Shown one piece after another: positions 12,723 to 27,700 of a stretch of DNA of 64,000 bases. The notes beneath the pieces are model-generated. The model saw nothing but the letters and a program-made list of their open reading frames with translations, made no database searches and was not told where the DNA came from. Made by a program: the position numbers and the translations under genes. This DNA is from Atriophallophorus winterbourni (Eukaryota > Platyhelminthes > Trematoda > Plagiorchiida > Microphallidae). Location of the stretch: NCBI GenBank assembly GCA_013407085.1, contig JACCGJ010005102.1:60116-124115 (forward strand), in the 5' to 3' direction. Each line of letters begins with the position of its first letter. The first letter of the stretch is position 1.

Positions 12723-15700
12723 GTAAGTGCCTTTTGATTACCAGGTCGATAGGAACCATAAGACAAATGAGCATCTCCGGTTTCATAACACAAAGCCAAA
12801 CGGGTGATATGGTTTTATATACTGAGTAGAGTGCTCGTGTGCAATTGCCATTTCTTCCAATCACTTTGGGTATAATGTTGCACTTGCATATGGTGGGAGC
12901 TAGCAATAAGTGGATTTCGAAATCAAAACAACTAGTTTCAAAAGCACCTTGCCGAAAGCAACTATTGGTTAGCAGTGAGTAGCTTGATCAGACCGCTTTG
13001 GACTAACAGGAAGCTATTGTTTAAACAACATCAATTTTGACTTTCAACAGACTACGCTTTCGGACCGGAAGCTGATTCAATATACAGGAATACGGGAATG
13101 GAGAACATTTGTTGTTGCTGAGTGGTCGCGTGTATGCTGTGACTCACGGTATTCGGATAAATGTTTTAAAGAATGATGTGGGGTAATTAATATTTCGTAT
13201 GCACGCCGCCGGCGCGCAGCTGACGCCCTACAACCGAGTTCTGACCATCGTTGCAAGCGCTGCGGGAGAGATTGTTCCTCCCGAATCGGACTGCTTAGTC
13301 ATTCGAAAAGCTGTAGAACATGAAAATTTATGCGATTGTGATGTACATCCATGGTCGACATCGACCGAAGGAGGCCAACAACAATGTAAGTATCGTACAA
13401 CTCCGGAAGCTTCCTTGAAGAGGAGTGGGAAGTTTCATATTTTGAAATCATTCCTCGTACGTTAGTTTCCGGAAACCACTTACGAGTTTGGTTGAACGAT
13501 GGTATATTTTATCAGACAATAGTATATCCTTTTTTAACCACGGAGTCCAAACTTGTTATGCATGCTCTATAGTTGGAATTAAGTAGGCTTTCATGATGAT
13601 GAGCAACGTTCCAGGTTAGAAGCTTGAAAGCAAGCTTGTAGATGACCTCACCATGCACTTAGTTCTTTAGGCTACCTGCATACCCAGATTCCAAGATCCA
13701 TTTCCGACTCAGGTCAGCTCAAATACCGTCTGCCCAAAAGTGATATTGATACTGGAATGGCATACCAATTTGCAGCACCTTGCATTTTTGGGAAATGAAT
13801 AGTAGATTATTCCTTACTGACTTTTCATGGAGAGCATCTAAATCACTTTGCGGCTATACAAATCCGCTGTCGATATCATCTACGTCCAAAGTTCAATGTC
13901 ATCAGCAAAGAGAATCATCTTGTATGAGAGCGTCTATGGTAGGTCGTTGATGAAAACCAATAAAGTTACTGATCTGAGGGCGGAACCTTGCGTTACGCTA
14001 TTAGAATAATCAATAACCCGTGTTTGTACCCCGTAGATTCGAACGATTGACTTGCGCCAAGTGTTTTGCAGGATCTGAACGTCCACCACTCTTGTAGATA
14101 GGTGAAACTATCCCAGTCTTCCATTCAGATGGCAACACTCCTTATGTTAGACAATGTTTATACAATTCACATAATGTTTCACACAGCTACTGGTCACAGG
14201 ATTTCAGAACAGGGAGACCCTAGAGTTCATTCGACACAAATGTCGTTGTATAATCACCGAATTGATCTCGATCTCAGTCAATTGTTGCGACACGGTTGAT
14301 GTCGGTCGATCGATCTGATGGTTAAAGGTTTAAATACTTTTGTATAAATTTGAACGAGATTATCAGATGTTTCCTTTGCTGAGACTTTAATTCATCTTCA
14401 GTAAGCACAAAAAACACCCCTAGTTTCACGCTCGATAGAGCATTGACAATCCGATATGACAATTTAGGATTTCCTTCCATTTTCAAAGATAGAAAGCAAT
14501 GGTAAGTGTGCTTGTCTTCCTTGATGAGAGTGTTCACTTTGTTTCAAATTCTGCAAAATTGTTCTCACGAAGGATTAGTTTAGGTATTTTTATTTTTAAT
14601 CGAAGCAGAGTTCTGTTGCCCGATAAATTGTTTTCCACTTCATGACTCTCACGCCACAGTGCATTTTATAAAGGCGGTTGAAAAACAAAATATACATTCA
14701 TTCAACATCCAATTTCGTCAATAAACCTGAGTGATACCAAGCTATGTTTCTAATATATTAACCATTGTTATTTGTTATAACTCGGTCATTCAAACTGAAC
14801 ATTAGCATAGTGTGATTGAGAGGAAAGCTAACTCATCGTTATCCCAACAAGTATCGTAGACACCACAGAAAACGACAGATACACTAACCTCACAAGAAAT
14901 AAATAATTCTTGCTCATACCCGTGCCTTACGAATTGGCGACATAACAATGCGTTTCAATGTCGATAAGCGATTCATTAATCGAGTTTTGCACAGACAAGT
15001 GAAATCATACACAACTTTTTCACTCCTCTACTGTCGCCGAGTTGCCCGAAATTCGACTGAGATTACGCACACGATCTATTCCTCGTGATCACCTGTTCTT
15101 TTCCCAGAGTCATTTGGAAAATGTAGCAGCGGATTAAATGGGCAAGAAAAAAGGATACAAATTTCGATCAAATTGTGTGTTGTTTTAACGTGAGCGGGAA
15201 GTTCATAGCGTATACTTTTTGTCAAATGGTTACAACAAGTTGTGACTGCAAATGTGACCTTGACTGATTTAATTTATTTGTTCAAGGTCACACGTGATAA
15301 TTTTTTTCATTGTGCACATTGAAACATGATTACGGTTGTGACCTTGACTTTAATTATTCCGTAATGTCATCTGGAATAGTTAGACCAACTCGCGACGCTT
15401 AAAGTTCAGAGGTATGCGAAAATATTACTCAAATAGCGCGAAGACTTACAGACTGAAACCAAGCTGAATCTAATCATGTGTCCATTAGTAAAAGACCGTT
15501 ATCAGTTCAAAACAATGCTGAGCACTCGGTCAATTTCCTCTTCATTCTCAAAGTTGCTATCTCACGGTCAAGAATGTTGTTGCGATTAGGCGATAAATAT
15601 TTGTGCAGGCGTGGTTTCGAGACCACCCATAGTTGACACTTGGTTATATTCGACGATAAATGGCTCGCAAATTGACAGAATTTATTACAAGATGGGGAAA

Positions 15701-18700
15701 TCGAGTAGCCTAGATACGATCAGCTCAAAACGCCTGAAACTGAAAAAAATGAATTTATAAGCATTTCTAACGTAAAAAACATTCATTTTTTATTCAAGTT
15801 ATTGACTGATACTCGAGTCTTCAAGTAATGGTACACCAATAGTTGGTGTTCCTTGGCTTAGAATTAATATTTTACCGATGAGTATATTTGTGCTATACTA
15901 CATGCCCGGTATATTTTTTTCTGAAAACATTGCTCCGACAATGCGCATTAGAGATAAGGACGAAGTTGGGTTACTTTGGACTCCGAAAGAATCTCTTATT
16001 TGAAATCTCTCAGCTGTCACTGTTTTTGGGCTCGTTCGATGGATGTTAACCGTGGATATACAGTCAAATCTCGGTTTAATGCCGCTAGAAGAGTAGCATA
16101 GTAATGCTACCCTCGGTATTATACCATATTTGCTCGGTCTAGGCAGGTGGCATGTAGCAAGATTTGAATGTAAAGCCGTTTTTACAAAACCTCGTTATTA
16201 TGTCAACACTATGACACGTGCAAGAACCGAGAAAAAGTGGCATAACACCGAGAGTAGCATCGTAGCTAGGTTGTTTAGTAATGAGATTGGACTGTATATT
16301 GCAGTCACTAGAAGATTTCAGGCTCCACATAAAAATGTCCGATTCCAGAGGAACAAGCTCTCCACATTCACAACGATAGTTACTACTCGGTTGCATGACG
16401 GCGTTTGTCCGAATTCAGTGTAATTTGCGTTAAACACCTGGAAATATGATTTTCTCTTCTGGCGCTAGAATTTTATGCTTGAGAAAAAACCTGAAGATTA
16501 CGCGGTTCAGAGAAGGTTCTTTTCAAACCGTATGGTTGTTGATCAGCACTTCCATATTTTCCCTGCAATATCATTGTAGCGCGAGTGCGGCCTGCCATAA
16601 AACGTCTTCATGTTTTCAAATCTCTATAGAGTTAGTCTTGTTAAATACGACCGTTTTCTGACTACACACATGAGTTAATCAGTGTGAGAGGTGTTATCGC
16701 CGCAGAGTGAACATTCACTGAGCTTTAGAAATCACTTCTGCATTTGTTAATCTGTCCATTTACGAAGTAATCAAGATGTGACAAATGAAATTCATTCAAC
16801 TTCCGTTCGTGTCTCGCGTGGATGGTCCAGGTTTTACTGCCATACAGTAAAGCCTTCAGTACCCACAAGCTGTACACCACCATCTTTGTTTTCACAGTCA
16901 ACTTGCTGATGCCCCAGACACGAGAGTTCAAACAGGGCAAGGTGGCAGCTGCTCTACTAATCCACTTTTCCATTTTCGTGTCACGCAAGAGGTGTGACTG
17001 GAGTTGATTAATGATGGCTTCATCGTCGCAAAAGAAGATAATGGATTAGCACATACCGTATCTTGGTTTGTGTTTTAAATTGTTCAGTTTGAAAGGCTTT
17101 CTATCTTATCGCGTCCTTAAAACATGCTGCACCACCATAGCGAAAAAAATGCTGACCTTTGTTAGGGTATGAACAAATTCTTGTTGTGAATCTTCGGCAT
17201 ATTTCAAAAGTTTTTGAAACGCAACCGTTAAAACTGACTGAACAGTAAATGCTAGAATGCTGGAATTCCCTACTCAACATCTTGCGGACACTCCGTGCAG
17301 AGCGCTACTTGATGCTCGCCTTTTCAAGCATAAATCATTGAATCATTGAAACGAGCTTTCATGGCAGGTCACGTACTTTTCCTCACTTAGTACAAAGAAC
17401 GATATTAATGCATGCGGTTTGCGAATGCCCCTATGAACTCTTTGAAGATTCACATTTTTACTCTATATACCTCCTCATCCAGTGGTTTTTGTTTAGTTTA
17501 TTACTTTTTCTACTATAAAACGTTCTGAGTATTTAGTTCCGTTTCCGTACAACCAGTTGTGTTATTAACAATTCACATTTGACAATAATAATGGTTGGAA
17601 AGATTAATTTATAATGTTGGCATGGATTTAATTTCGCTTTAAACAATGAAATAATATACTACTTCCTAAAATACCAATCTCCGGACTTTTCCTCACCTAT
17701 CACTCTTCAATAAACGTAACGGCTATCACTCACGGCCGCACGTTTTCGTAACACTAGACTGCATAAAGTTTTTGAAAACTCTATCATACCCAATTGACTC
17801 AAATTCTTTGAGTCCGAGTTTTTTTACTCTGAAATACTATCCACACGCTTCGAACTCGGTTCAGTCAAAAATGACGTGTGCTCGTCTGTTTGTTTGTTCT
17901 CGGTCTCACACCAACGTGAGCACAACTCACTCAATCTCTCACTCAATCTGCAATTTTCGTGACAGCGCATCACACACCTTTGTACTAATCAATTCGCAAC
18001 TTGTGCATTGTGAAAAGTTGCGCGGGTTTTTTGTTTCCGCGCGCGAATCGATAATTATTGGCGCGCGCCGCTTGTTTGAATGAATCAAACGAACAAGACG
18101 TTTAAGACAGGAAGTGAATTGTTACGGGGAAAAATTCAGTTGGCTTGCGGATAGAAATGTTTCCAGCTTTTTCGTGTTTTTATTGAAAGGAAATATAACA
18201 ATGCCGTGCGAAGTTGTTTATAATGAGACAGAAAATGAGTTCGTTCCCGTTTATTTTAAATGGAAAATAATTTTTCAGTTATACAGTACGGGCATTTGAT
18301 GTTCTGAAAGATTATATTAAGATTGAAAATGAAATCAAGTGCTCATTATTGGGACATGCTTGAGAAAACGGAGTTTATTAGTTGACTTATGTATTGATTA
18401 CATATTCTGGATCACATTTTAGTATTAGAACAAGCGAAAATTAGGACTGGTTCGAATATTGTCCGATTACTTGGCTTTTTCTGGAAGGTAAACTCAGAAA
18501 CTTTTAGTTGAACAGCATAGGTGCCTATGTAAATTCTGTGACTTATTTTTGAGTAGAATTGATTTTTCTAAGTGAAGTAAAAACAACGATTGAATGCTAC
18601 GCTGTACTAAATTCAATTCCATGAGTCTTTCAAAGACTTAAAGATATATTGCTGAGCGCCCAATTTTATAAATGCAGATTTTGTTAAAAAAATAAAGATA

Positions 18701-21700
18701 TCAGTATCACAATGGTAAGTTTCGCATAGTGTTGCAAAAACGGAATAAGCTCTAATCGTCGAGGCGACAAAAACCGCTGGTCCTAATAAACGTCAACCGT
18801 GTATTTTTCAATAAAGGAAGCGGATCACCTTTGGCGAAATATATTGAATTGATTTCGGCCGTTTGGGTAAATGAGAGATTGCACGAATCTCGGAATGAAT
18901 CCCTAATACTGCAAATAAATAAGAAAGATTAGCAGGGCGGACGTAGCAACTATTGCTGGATATTACTTATTCAAGTGGCAACCAAATAACGGTTGTCATA
19001 ATTTATTGCCGACTGGCTCCTATTTGAGAGGACACTTCCCACAAACAGAAAACTGGATCTCAGACTAGTGCATAGATAAATAGACCAGATCTATGTATTG
19101 TGGTGCTCACATCCCCATTCTTTACACACCACTACCGGTTTCAGGATGTTTGCCTTCATCAGGTGTAGACAATAAGATCAGGTTCGGTGAGCCTGAGCCT
19201 GTCAGATCTACATTCTGCTTTAGTTACTCAATTACCGACAGCTGTACCGGGGGCCCACTATAGTGTTCTTTCCAGATATCTGAGTCACCTTTGATTAGTT
19301 TTATAATTCCGCCCTGCGAAACTGTTTACTGCGCAGTAAAATATAAATTAACTACTTCGCATTCTTGAAGAAATGATATGTTCATTAAACAAACAGGTTT
19401 AAGTCAAACTGCAGCGTTCCACATGGAATTCAACTCCAATGATGCTAAATCTCCCCGTTTTCATTTAACATCACCACCGAGAGCGTCTTCCTGAATGCGT
19501 TTACTACCTTCTCACTGGATGGTATAGAGCTCCTTCTAAGTCGAAGTATTACGTGCTTGGATTATGCCGGTGATATTGCCTAAGGTGAACAAGAACCCAG
19601 TATTTATCCAACTGGTTATACGCCGTATGACAATGAAAGCACTTAATCAGAAAACTACTTCAATAAGCTATAAATGATCTTGGAATAGATCCCATTAAAC
19701 TAAAGAGGTAGCTAAATGGTCGCTGGGAGTGGAATAAAGTAGGAAATGATGTCCAGATTTCCGAAGACCAGACTGATGTTTTTCTCTGTAGTAGACATAA
19801 TTCGGTCTTGCGTTTAAATGGAAAGGTATTGATATATATCTACTTATAGGATTAGCAAACTACCAGATCATTGATAAACAAGACTGTTGATTCTTTAATA
19901 CATAAGTAATCGAAGACTGGCGATCAAAGCAGAGGTCTAAGATGACCATGTGTTGCGCTCTATCGTATCGTATATGGTACCAGCCTCGGTTTATAGAATC
20001 ATCAGATTTGAACACCGTCAGGTCGTATCAATCTATCACTCTACCTCACTGGATTAAGTTATCGCAGATGACATTTTCAACGCACTGAGATCAATAGGCG
20101 CAGTATTCTAGTCTCTTTGGACGACCGAGTTTAGCGCAACGTCAAACAGTATGACGAAGAAAATAAAGGTAGATAGCGCGTGTGCACCCAATGATTGCTC
20201 TAGAAAGCGCAATATGGTTCTATCACGAGATTCGCAAAACATTCTTCGCGTCTTGAACGTATCGTGAATAGACATACCAGCGATAACGATGAAACTCGTC
20301 GTTTACGCTGAAGTTCACAGTCGCTGAGCTAGCGCTGTACAAGCGAAAACAGACGTATGCCAAAAAAGATGAACTATAGAATAATTTAAAATCAGTGAAC
20401 CCAACTCTTTGTAGGACGCACTTGTTGTACGAACCGTTTGTAAAAGACACATGAATGCTTTTGCTATTGACGCTCCGAATAGTGAAGAAGTTGCTTCTGA
20501 CTTCTCACTTTCGAGGCATCGTGGATAGGATCGTCTTTCAACTTCAGGTTGCTGAGTGGAAATCATACCGACAACAGTGGTGGATTGTAATTTGAACTTT
20601 CATTCGTGACACACTGGGCTGCTATTGACGTAGGCCATGGAAAATAATCAATAACAGGATTACAAATAAATAAACAATAAACGTTAATCGAAACAAACCC
20701 GATCTACAGATCAAATGAATGAAGTAGTTCCATTATTTATTTATTAATTTATTCATTCGGTAAGTGAAATTTAATCAGATTAATATATTTCCGATGAAAC
20801 AAACTTGGTGATTAACGCGATCAACATCAGCATCGAAGCGGAAAATGTTGCGTAGAAATTCCAGTGTCCGAGAGATGTTTCGCACGCATGAGAGATCCTC
20901 TTCGTGTATGCCCTTGCGATGTCCGACGTTTGCAAGATTATATGCTTCGGTGGTTTTTGAGTAATTCAACGTGGATACCTCACAAGTGAAATTGTACAAA
21001 GTGAAGAAACCGTGAACCCAGGCGATGGCGAATGTAATGCAAGCGGAAATTGAAGCAAGATGAACGAATCAAGCGAATTTTTCTTACTCCCCTCTAACGG
21101 AATCACGTGATTAGTTTGTTCCGCGAAAAGGAAAATGTTGTTGTCAATTAGAAAGTTGAATTCGATGTCAACGTGAATATTTTCATGACGATATTTTTGA
21201 TATTGTTGAGGATAACCGAGCTATTTCATGATTATCACAAGAAATTTTGTTCAATTTTCAACGGATTCGAACATGGACACGACTCGTATATCTGCAAAAG
21301 TAGATCATGCAGCATCGACTGCAAGAAAGTTTCAAGAGAATGGGAGATCCGCTGCTCTCGCTGAGGAATCTTGTCTTGTATGTTCGAAACACGTAGTCGA
21401 TAACGCTAAAGCTGTTTAATGTGAAATATGTTCAAAGTGGATGCATATTCGATGTAATGGTATAAACTTCAATGTCGACCGATATTAATCATCTTCAGAT
21501 TAAAGCTCCAATGGGTTGTAGCGATCATGTCAGCTCAAATTTTATATGGAAGCGTAACAGTGGCTGGGCACCAGACATCATGCCCAGAATATTTTTTTGA
21601 ATATGGACGCGGATAACTTACGTGATGTTGCCACATCTTTCGATTGGTATTTCGATCAATCAGCTGATGTTTAAGATTGTTAGATGGCGATGCGGAAAAT

Positions 21701-24700
21701 GAACTGGACCGTTATTGAGGTGGCAGTTCCGTTTCCAACGCGTCGGCGTAAGCGAAAGGTCACCTTCTGTTTAACAAGGAGCTCTGAAAACTTTTGCGGC
21801 AGCGTCAAATGCTGTGGTCGCTATTCGTGAGCCGAAAAACGTCAGCAACTACGACAAATATCGGCAAGCTAGAAACCGCTGCATGACCTTGGAACGCAGC
21901 AAGTGTATGCTGTAAGAGCAGAGATTGGTTGACGAGTCTACTTGTGCAGCGAAGACCTTATTCTTATACATTCGTCATCGCACAAAGGCATCGCCACACA
22001 TACCTAGTGTAACGGATAATGGTGGTGTGGCCATTGATGAGGACGGTTTGAAAAGTGAAGCTCTAGTTAAGCTATATGCCTCCATGTACTGCCTTGAAGA
22101 CATTGATCGCTTTCTGTTGCTTAGAACATTGAGCTGCTTTCTGAATTTGATGTAGATTCAGAGACGGTTAGACGCCTGTTGGAACAGGTAGACAAACAAT
22201 CCACGCCAGGACCTGATGATATTCATCCGCTGGTTTTACGAGCACTCTCAGATGTCTTGTGCAATCCGCTGACAAGGTTGTTTAAAAAATCTCTAATGTT
22301 AGGTGTCTTACCATCGGAATGGAATTAAGGTATTTTAAAACCTATGTTTAAGTGTGGGGACCCTAGTTGTCCCGCAAATTACAGGCCGGTCACATTGACT
22401 TCTGTGATCGCAAATTTTGTTTAGATAAATTGATCAAGAGGAAAATAAAGCACTTTCTTTTGGGGTGTGGGCGTTGGTGTCCACACCAACATGGATATAC
22501 CAAAGATCGCTCAAGCAAAAATAATCTGCTTCTATCATAACGCATCTTTCTCGGTTAATATGGCAACGATTTCCTCCGTTTTCTTATCAGTAGGTTGATT
22601 GAAGGCTCATGAGCATGACATGTATTTGCAAAATCCAAGAAGGCTTAAGCTGATTAAAGCAAGCACGCCATCCACGCGGGTGGTGAACATTTGGAACTCG
22701 CTACCGAACAAACTCCTGTCTCTACAATCAGAACAACTATTCAAGAACGCGTTGGATCAGTATTTGTTGAAAAGGATGGACTGGATCCCCTGAGTGATGT
22801 ATTGATGATCCTCTACTCTCAGGGCTTGCCATGTCAGCAAAAGTCACCCATGTTTCTTGTTTTGAAGATGCTTCAACGGGATTTTATCCCTTTTGCTTTC
22901 GATCCAGAAAAAAGAAGAAGCATACATAAATCCCATCCTAGAAATGTTTTTCAGACTATGCGCCCCAAGCATGGAGACCGTGGCTACAAAATACTTTGCT
23001 CCTAAATCGTTCATATCTTTGAGCATCTAAGATTGTCGAAGTTTTCAAAATACGCCATGCGTTGAGCACATCCGACGACTAGACCTGAAAGAAGCGTTCA
23101 CAATGGAGAACGCGAAGCGTTCTTATCCTTCCGTACAAAGTGCTTACTACTGCTAGCAGCATCCGAGCTTATGGCTGCATGTTTTATATCCCACACTCCA
23201 AACTGAACTGCGTGTTTGATTTGTTGGAAATTTCTTACTTGCCAATTTAATAAGGGTGCGTACTAAATGCTTTACTGTACGGCAGTGAAACCTGGACCAC
23301 CCACGTAAGACACGAACGGAAGCTGAACGCTTTCCATCTACGAAGCATCCGTCGTATCTTGAACATATCGTGGATGGACAGAGTGACTAACGCTGAAGTG
23401 CTTTCAAAGCTGGTCTACAGAGCATGTTCACCCTATTACGTCAGCGCCGCCTGCGGTGGCTTGGTGCTGTCAATAGAATGAAAAATGGTCGTATTCCGAA
23501 AGATCTACTATATTGTGAGTTGCAATTAGGAAGTCGACCATTGGGAAGACCGCACTTGCGGTACAAAGACGTTTGCAAAAGATATATGAAATCTCTTGTC
23601 ATTGACCCGGCGAGTTAAGAAGAACTTGCTCTTGACCGCTCACATTGAAGGTATTGTGGAGAGCATCGTCTGCAAGCTGGGGAGGAGCAGATACAGCTCT
23701 GGGCTGCTGAACACAGATCACGCCGCCGGCGTGTAACTGACGCCCTACAACCGAGTTCTGACTATCGTTGCAAGCGCTGTGGGAGAGATTGTTCCTCCCG
23801 AATCGGACTGTTTAGTCATTCGAAAAGCTGTACATGAAAATTCATGCGTTTGTGATGCTCATCCATGGTCGACATTGACCGAAGGAGACCAAGAACAACA
23901 ACTAGATTAGATTTATTCAAATCAAAACTCAACGATTATACGCGAGCTGATCCGCATATTGCCTCTTTCTATTGAGAAACCATTTCTTTGCCTCACTCAA
24001 GTCAATAGAACCGACTCGTACTATTTTTTTAAGTATATACTTTTGCATTTATATTTCGTGCATGTAATTAATGTAAAGTTAAGTGCTTTTGTAAAACCGA
24101 AAATCTTGAATCTTGAGACAAACAAGAAAACGAATAACCAATTGATCGTTTCTTCTGAACAATTTAAATTGAAGAGTTCGGTACCTATTTGGAGGGAATA
24201 TTAACAATAAATTGCAGATTCATCGTGAGAGTTTACTTTTACTCAAATCGCGCAACGAGAGCGTCTTTTATTCAATCATACCTTGACTCAAATGAGAAGA
24301 AAATGCACATCCATTGGATGTAGTTCTTAAGAGATAACATGATGTTTTCGACTGCATATTCAATGAAGATTGATATTCGACGAGATATTGCAATTATATA
24401 TAGGTATATAGAGGTATCCAAGAAAAAATAAGATAATTTATCGCTTTTTCCGAATCCGTTTCTAACCAGACTTCAAAAGCAATAAAAACTGGAGCTTGGA
24501 ATTATTTTGATACAACAATCAAGCTTATTGAAATGAGCGTGAAATCAGGTAAACTGTGTAAAAGTTGAAGTGAAATGCAAAAGAATGTATAATGTTTTGT
24601 GGTTTATTTGCATGCATTTTCATACCACCCACCCACCCCACGACCGATTTCGTGATGTTTGCACTCATCAAGTAGGGACAATAGGATCAAGATCCGCATT

Positions 24701-27700
24701 CTTTTAAAACAGTGGAAGAATGGAAAACAAGTTGAGCTTTTCTGTCACTGTTGGATTAGGTTGGTACGACCTACCTGTTCAATCACATGAGCCCACACTC
24801 ATGTAGACTGGTTTGAACCCATGACCATGAACAAAAAAGCCCATTTGCATACAGTTTCATCACACCTTGTATATATTGTGGTTTGTTTCTAATGTCAAGA
24901 GAGCCGAAAAATGCATGAAAATTAAGCAACATGTGAACGACACAATACATTGATCATTCTGGGCGAATTGAGCGCTTGCTAGGGGATCACTTTGTTATTC
25001 TTTCTTGACCATTCTTGTTCGTTATTGGAACCTTATTTAACAGTGGCATTCAAGTATAACTTCGATTATCTCTTATCCAACGTTTCAATGCTCACTGATC
25101 CCGATCTTATTGTCTCCATCTGATTAGAGCAAACAACTAGAAACCAATTGTGGAGCATGTGTTCTGGAGATGTGAACACCAAAATATGATAACCCTACAT
25201 GCTTTTATATGTAAGACATCTAGGTGATGTGCCGATAATGGGTTTTCAGCGATATTAGGGTCTAGATGTTTGCCAAATTTTCTCTTCTTCGTTTGATACC
25301 GACCATGGATGTACATCACAATCGCATGATTTTTCTCATGCTCCCAGCATTTCGAATGACTAAACAGTCCGATTCGGGAGTGAAAATCTCCTTCAGCGCT
25401 CACATCAATAGGCAGTACTCAGACGATCGGCGTCAGTTGCACACCTGCGGCGCGATCTAGGTTCAGCAGTTAAGAGCTGTATTTGCTGCTCCCCGGCTTT
25501 ACACAATGCCTATAAAGTAAGCGGTCAATAGTAAGTTATTCCCAACTAGTGGGGTCAATGACAAGAGCTATCATATCTGATCGAATCACTTGTATAACAC
25601 ACGGGAAATGAATTCAGGAAACCTCTTTCATGTCTCCACAAAGATTAGTCGGGCACAGATTTATGCACTTTTTCATTAATTCAAGACACGTCATTTAATA
25701 TACAGAAATGTAAGATGCTCCATCTTGGCGAGAATGTTCCTTAGACATATCGATTGGGAACTGAAAACCTAGCATGAAGCTCGTTAGAAAAAGATCTTGG
25801 AGTGTGGATTAGCGGTAACCTGAAGAGCACAGTACACTGCCAGAATATATATCGACGGGTCAACAGATTGTTAGATATCCTTCGAAGAATATTTGGAAGA
25901 TTCTCTCTGGTAAGGTTACCAAGGATAATGAATGTCTACCTTCGCCCTACGATGGAGTATGCGATAGTGGTCTGGGCTCCTTGCTCCTTGCTCCTGCGAA
26001 AAGATATTTCTCTCTTCGATAAAATCTAACATAGAGCAACAAAGTTAGTGATGGGTCTTCGCAATGTTCTATATACCGAAAGATTGCGACGTCTGGGTCT
26101 ATGTGACTTTCCCTAACGGAGGATACGACGCGATATTATTCTGACCTATAGAATTGTGTCTACCGAAGGACATCCACTAAAACACTTGCTCGATGTGTGT
26201 GATAGAAAAGTGACACGCGGACAAACCTTATCCCTTTACGTTCCAAGTTCCCGTATTGATTGTCGGCACCATTTTTTCGCCGTACGAGTTATATTCCTTT
26301 GGAATTCCCTACCCCAACATGTGGTGGACTCTCCTTGCCCGGCGATTTTTAAAGCGAAATTGGACTTGCACTTGCAAACGAACATCATTCATGAGCCTTA
26401 AATTTGATATTCTCTATTGCTTTTATACTATTGTAATTTTTATTTTTATTCATAACCTAATCCTGTTGTGTTGTAAAGCATTAACTTTTTAACCATAAAT
26501 CCTTGAATCCTCATCTACTGTCAAGATTGTCATTTTATCTAATCTAACTATGAGCGTATTAGAAGTGCGTTTTCTGGGTAAGACAGAGTCAACAACAAGG
26601 TCACCCGTTTATGTAAGACTGAAAGTGATCGGGTGTATTTTGAAGTAAAGAAAACGTTGTGTTTCAGAGTAAAAGACCGAGAGGATTGCATTTGGGGAAT
26701 TCTTTTACAAAAATTATAAAAAATAACACATGAAGAGGGTTAACAAACACGATAAAGAACTAATAGAGTTTTATCGAAGTTAACCTTATCAATCGTTTAC
26801 CAGTGTGAAATTATACACGAGTGAAGTAACCTTGAAAATTCATTCATGAAATCGATCAAATAGTTCCATCATCTAATACGTCTGAATAGTATTGTCGTCC
26901 ACTCACAGAACAAACAGTTCACATAAAAACAAATTACCCAAACATATATTTCCGGTCGAAATTTCCTCTCTCCATGTCACAATTGGAATTACTTTTTCTC
27001 CTCCTTTGAAGTACACGTTCGCAAACATTAAAGTAACGATTTCTTTAACATTTATATGTATGTCTTATTTGCTTTATTTGAACCATAAATCTTGAATCTT
27101 TCCTTTTCGATTAGATGCAATACACATGCCCTGAATTATACGAGAAATACTGTTAAATGGTTTAACTTTGTGATAGTGAATAACAAAATCAAAATGCTTT
27201 CTTAAAAGTCTATGAAGAATTATTTTCCACAAGGCTGCATGTAACACAGAGGGTTTTTTGGATAAATACCACGATAACTCATGATGTTGTACTGCTGTTT
27301 TGCTCTGTTCTGTTTTTTAAACACAATTTCTGAGGTTGCGAGAAAATTATCAGGCTTTCGAAAACACTGGCCTCTTTAGACAGGAAATCAAAATTGTGTT
27401 CATAAGTTCCCAGGTGTGATTACTCAGATGTTTATAAAGTCTTCTCTTTGATTTATATGAACTCTGATTGATACTTTTATCTACAGGATTTACGCACTTT
27501 CCTTCGGGGTCCAACCCATCAAAAATATCCACCAACCAAACCAAAACTTATCAATTTTTAAATTTTGGTATTTATCAAAGAAGAAGAAAATATCTGTATT
27601 CGTTTGAACAAATTTTGGGGGAATATTAATAAAATTCCGTATTTATTGTACAAGGAACATTGGCTGTGAAATGGCTTGATCGATTGTAGACTACGAAATA

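Noticed and set aside
12494..12799. 101-codon - frame over the mGluR exon
   Set aside because: Antisense shadow of a conserved coding exon whose + strand reading has clear mGluR wording.
16050..16440. Possible pogo/Tigger-type MITE (CAGTCAAATCTCGGTTTAAT at 16060)
   Set aside because: The left end resembles a pogo-like tip, but no convincing inverted partner is found near 16400-16440.
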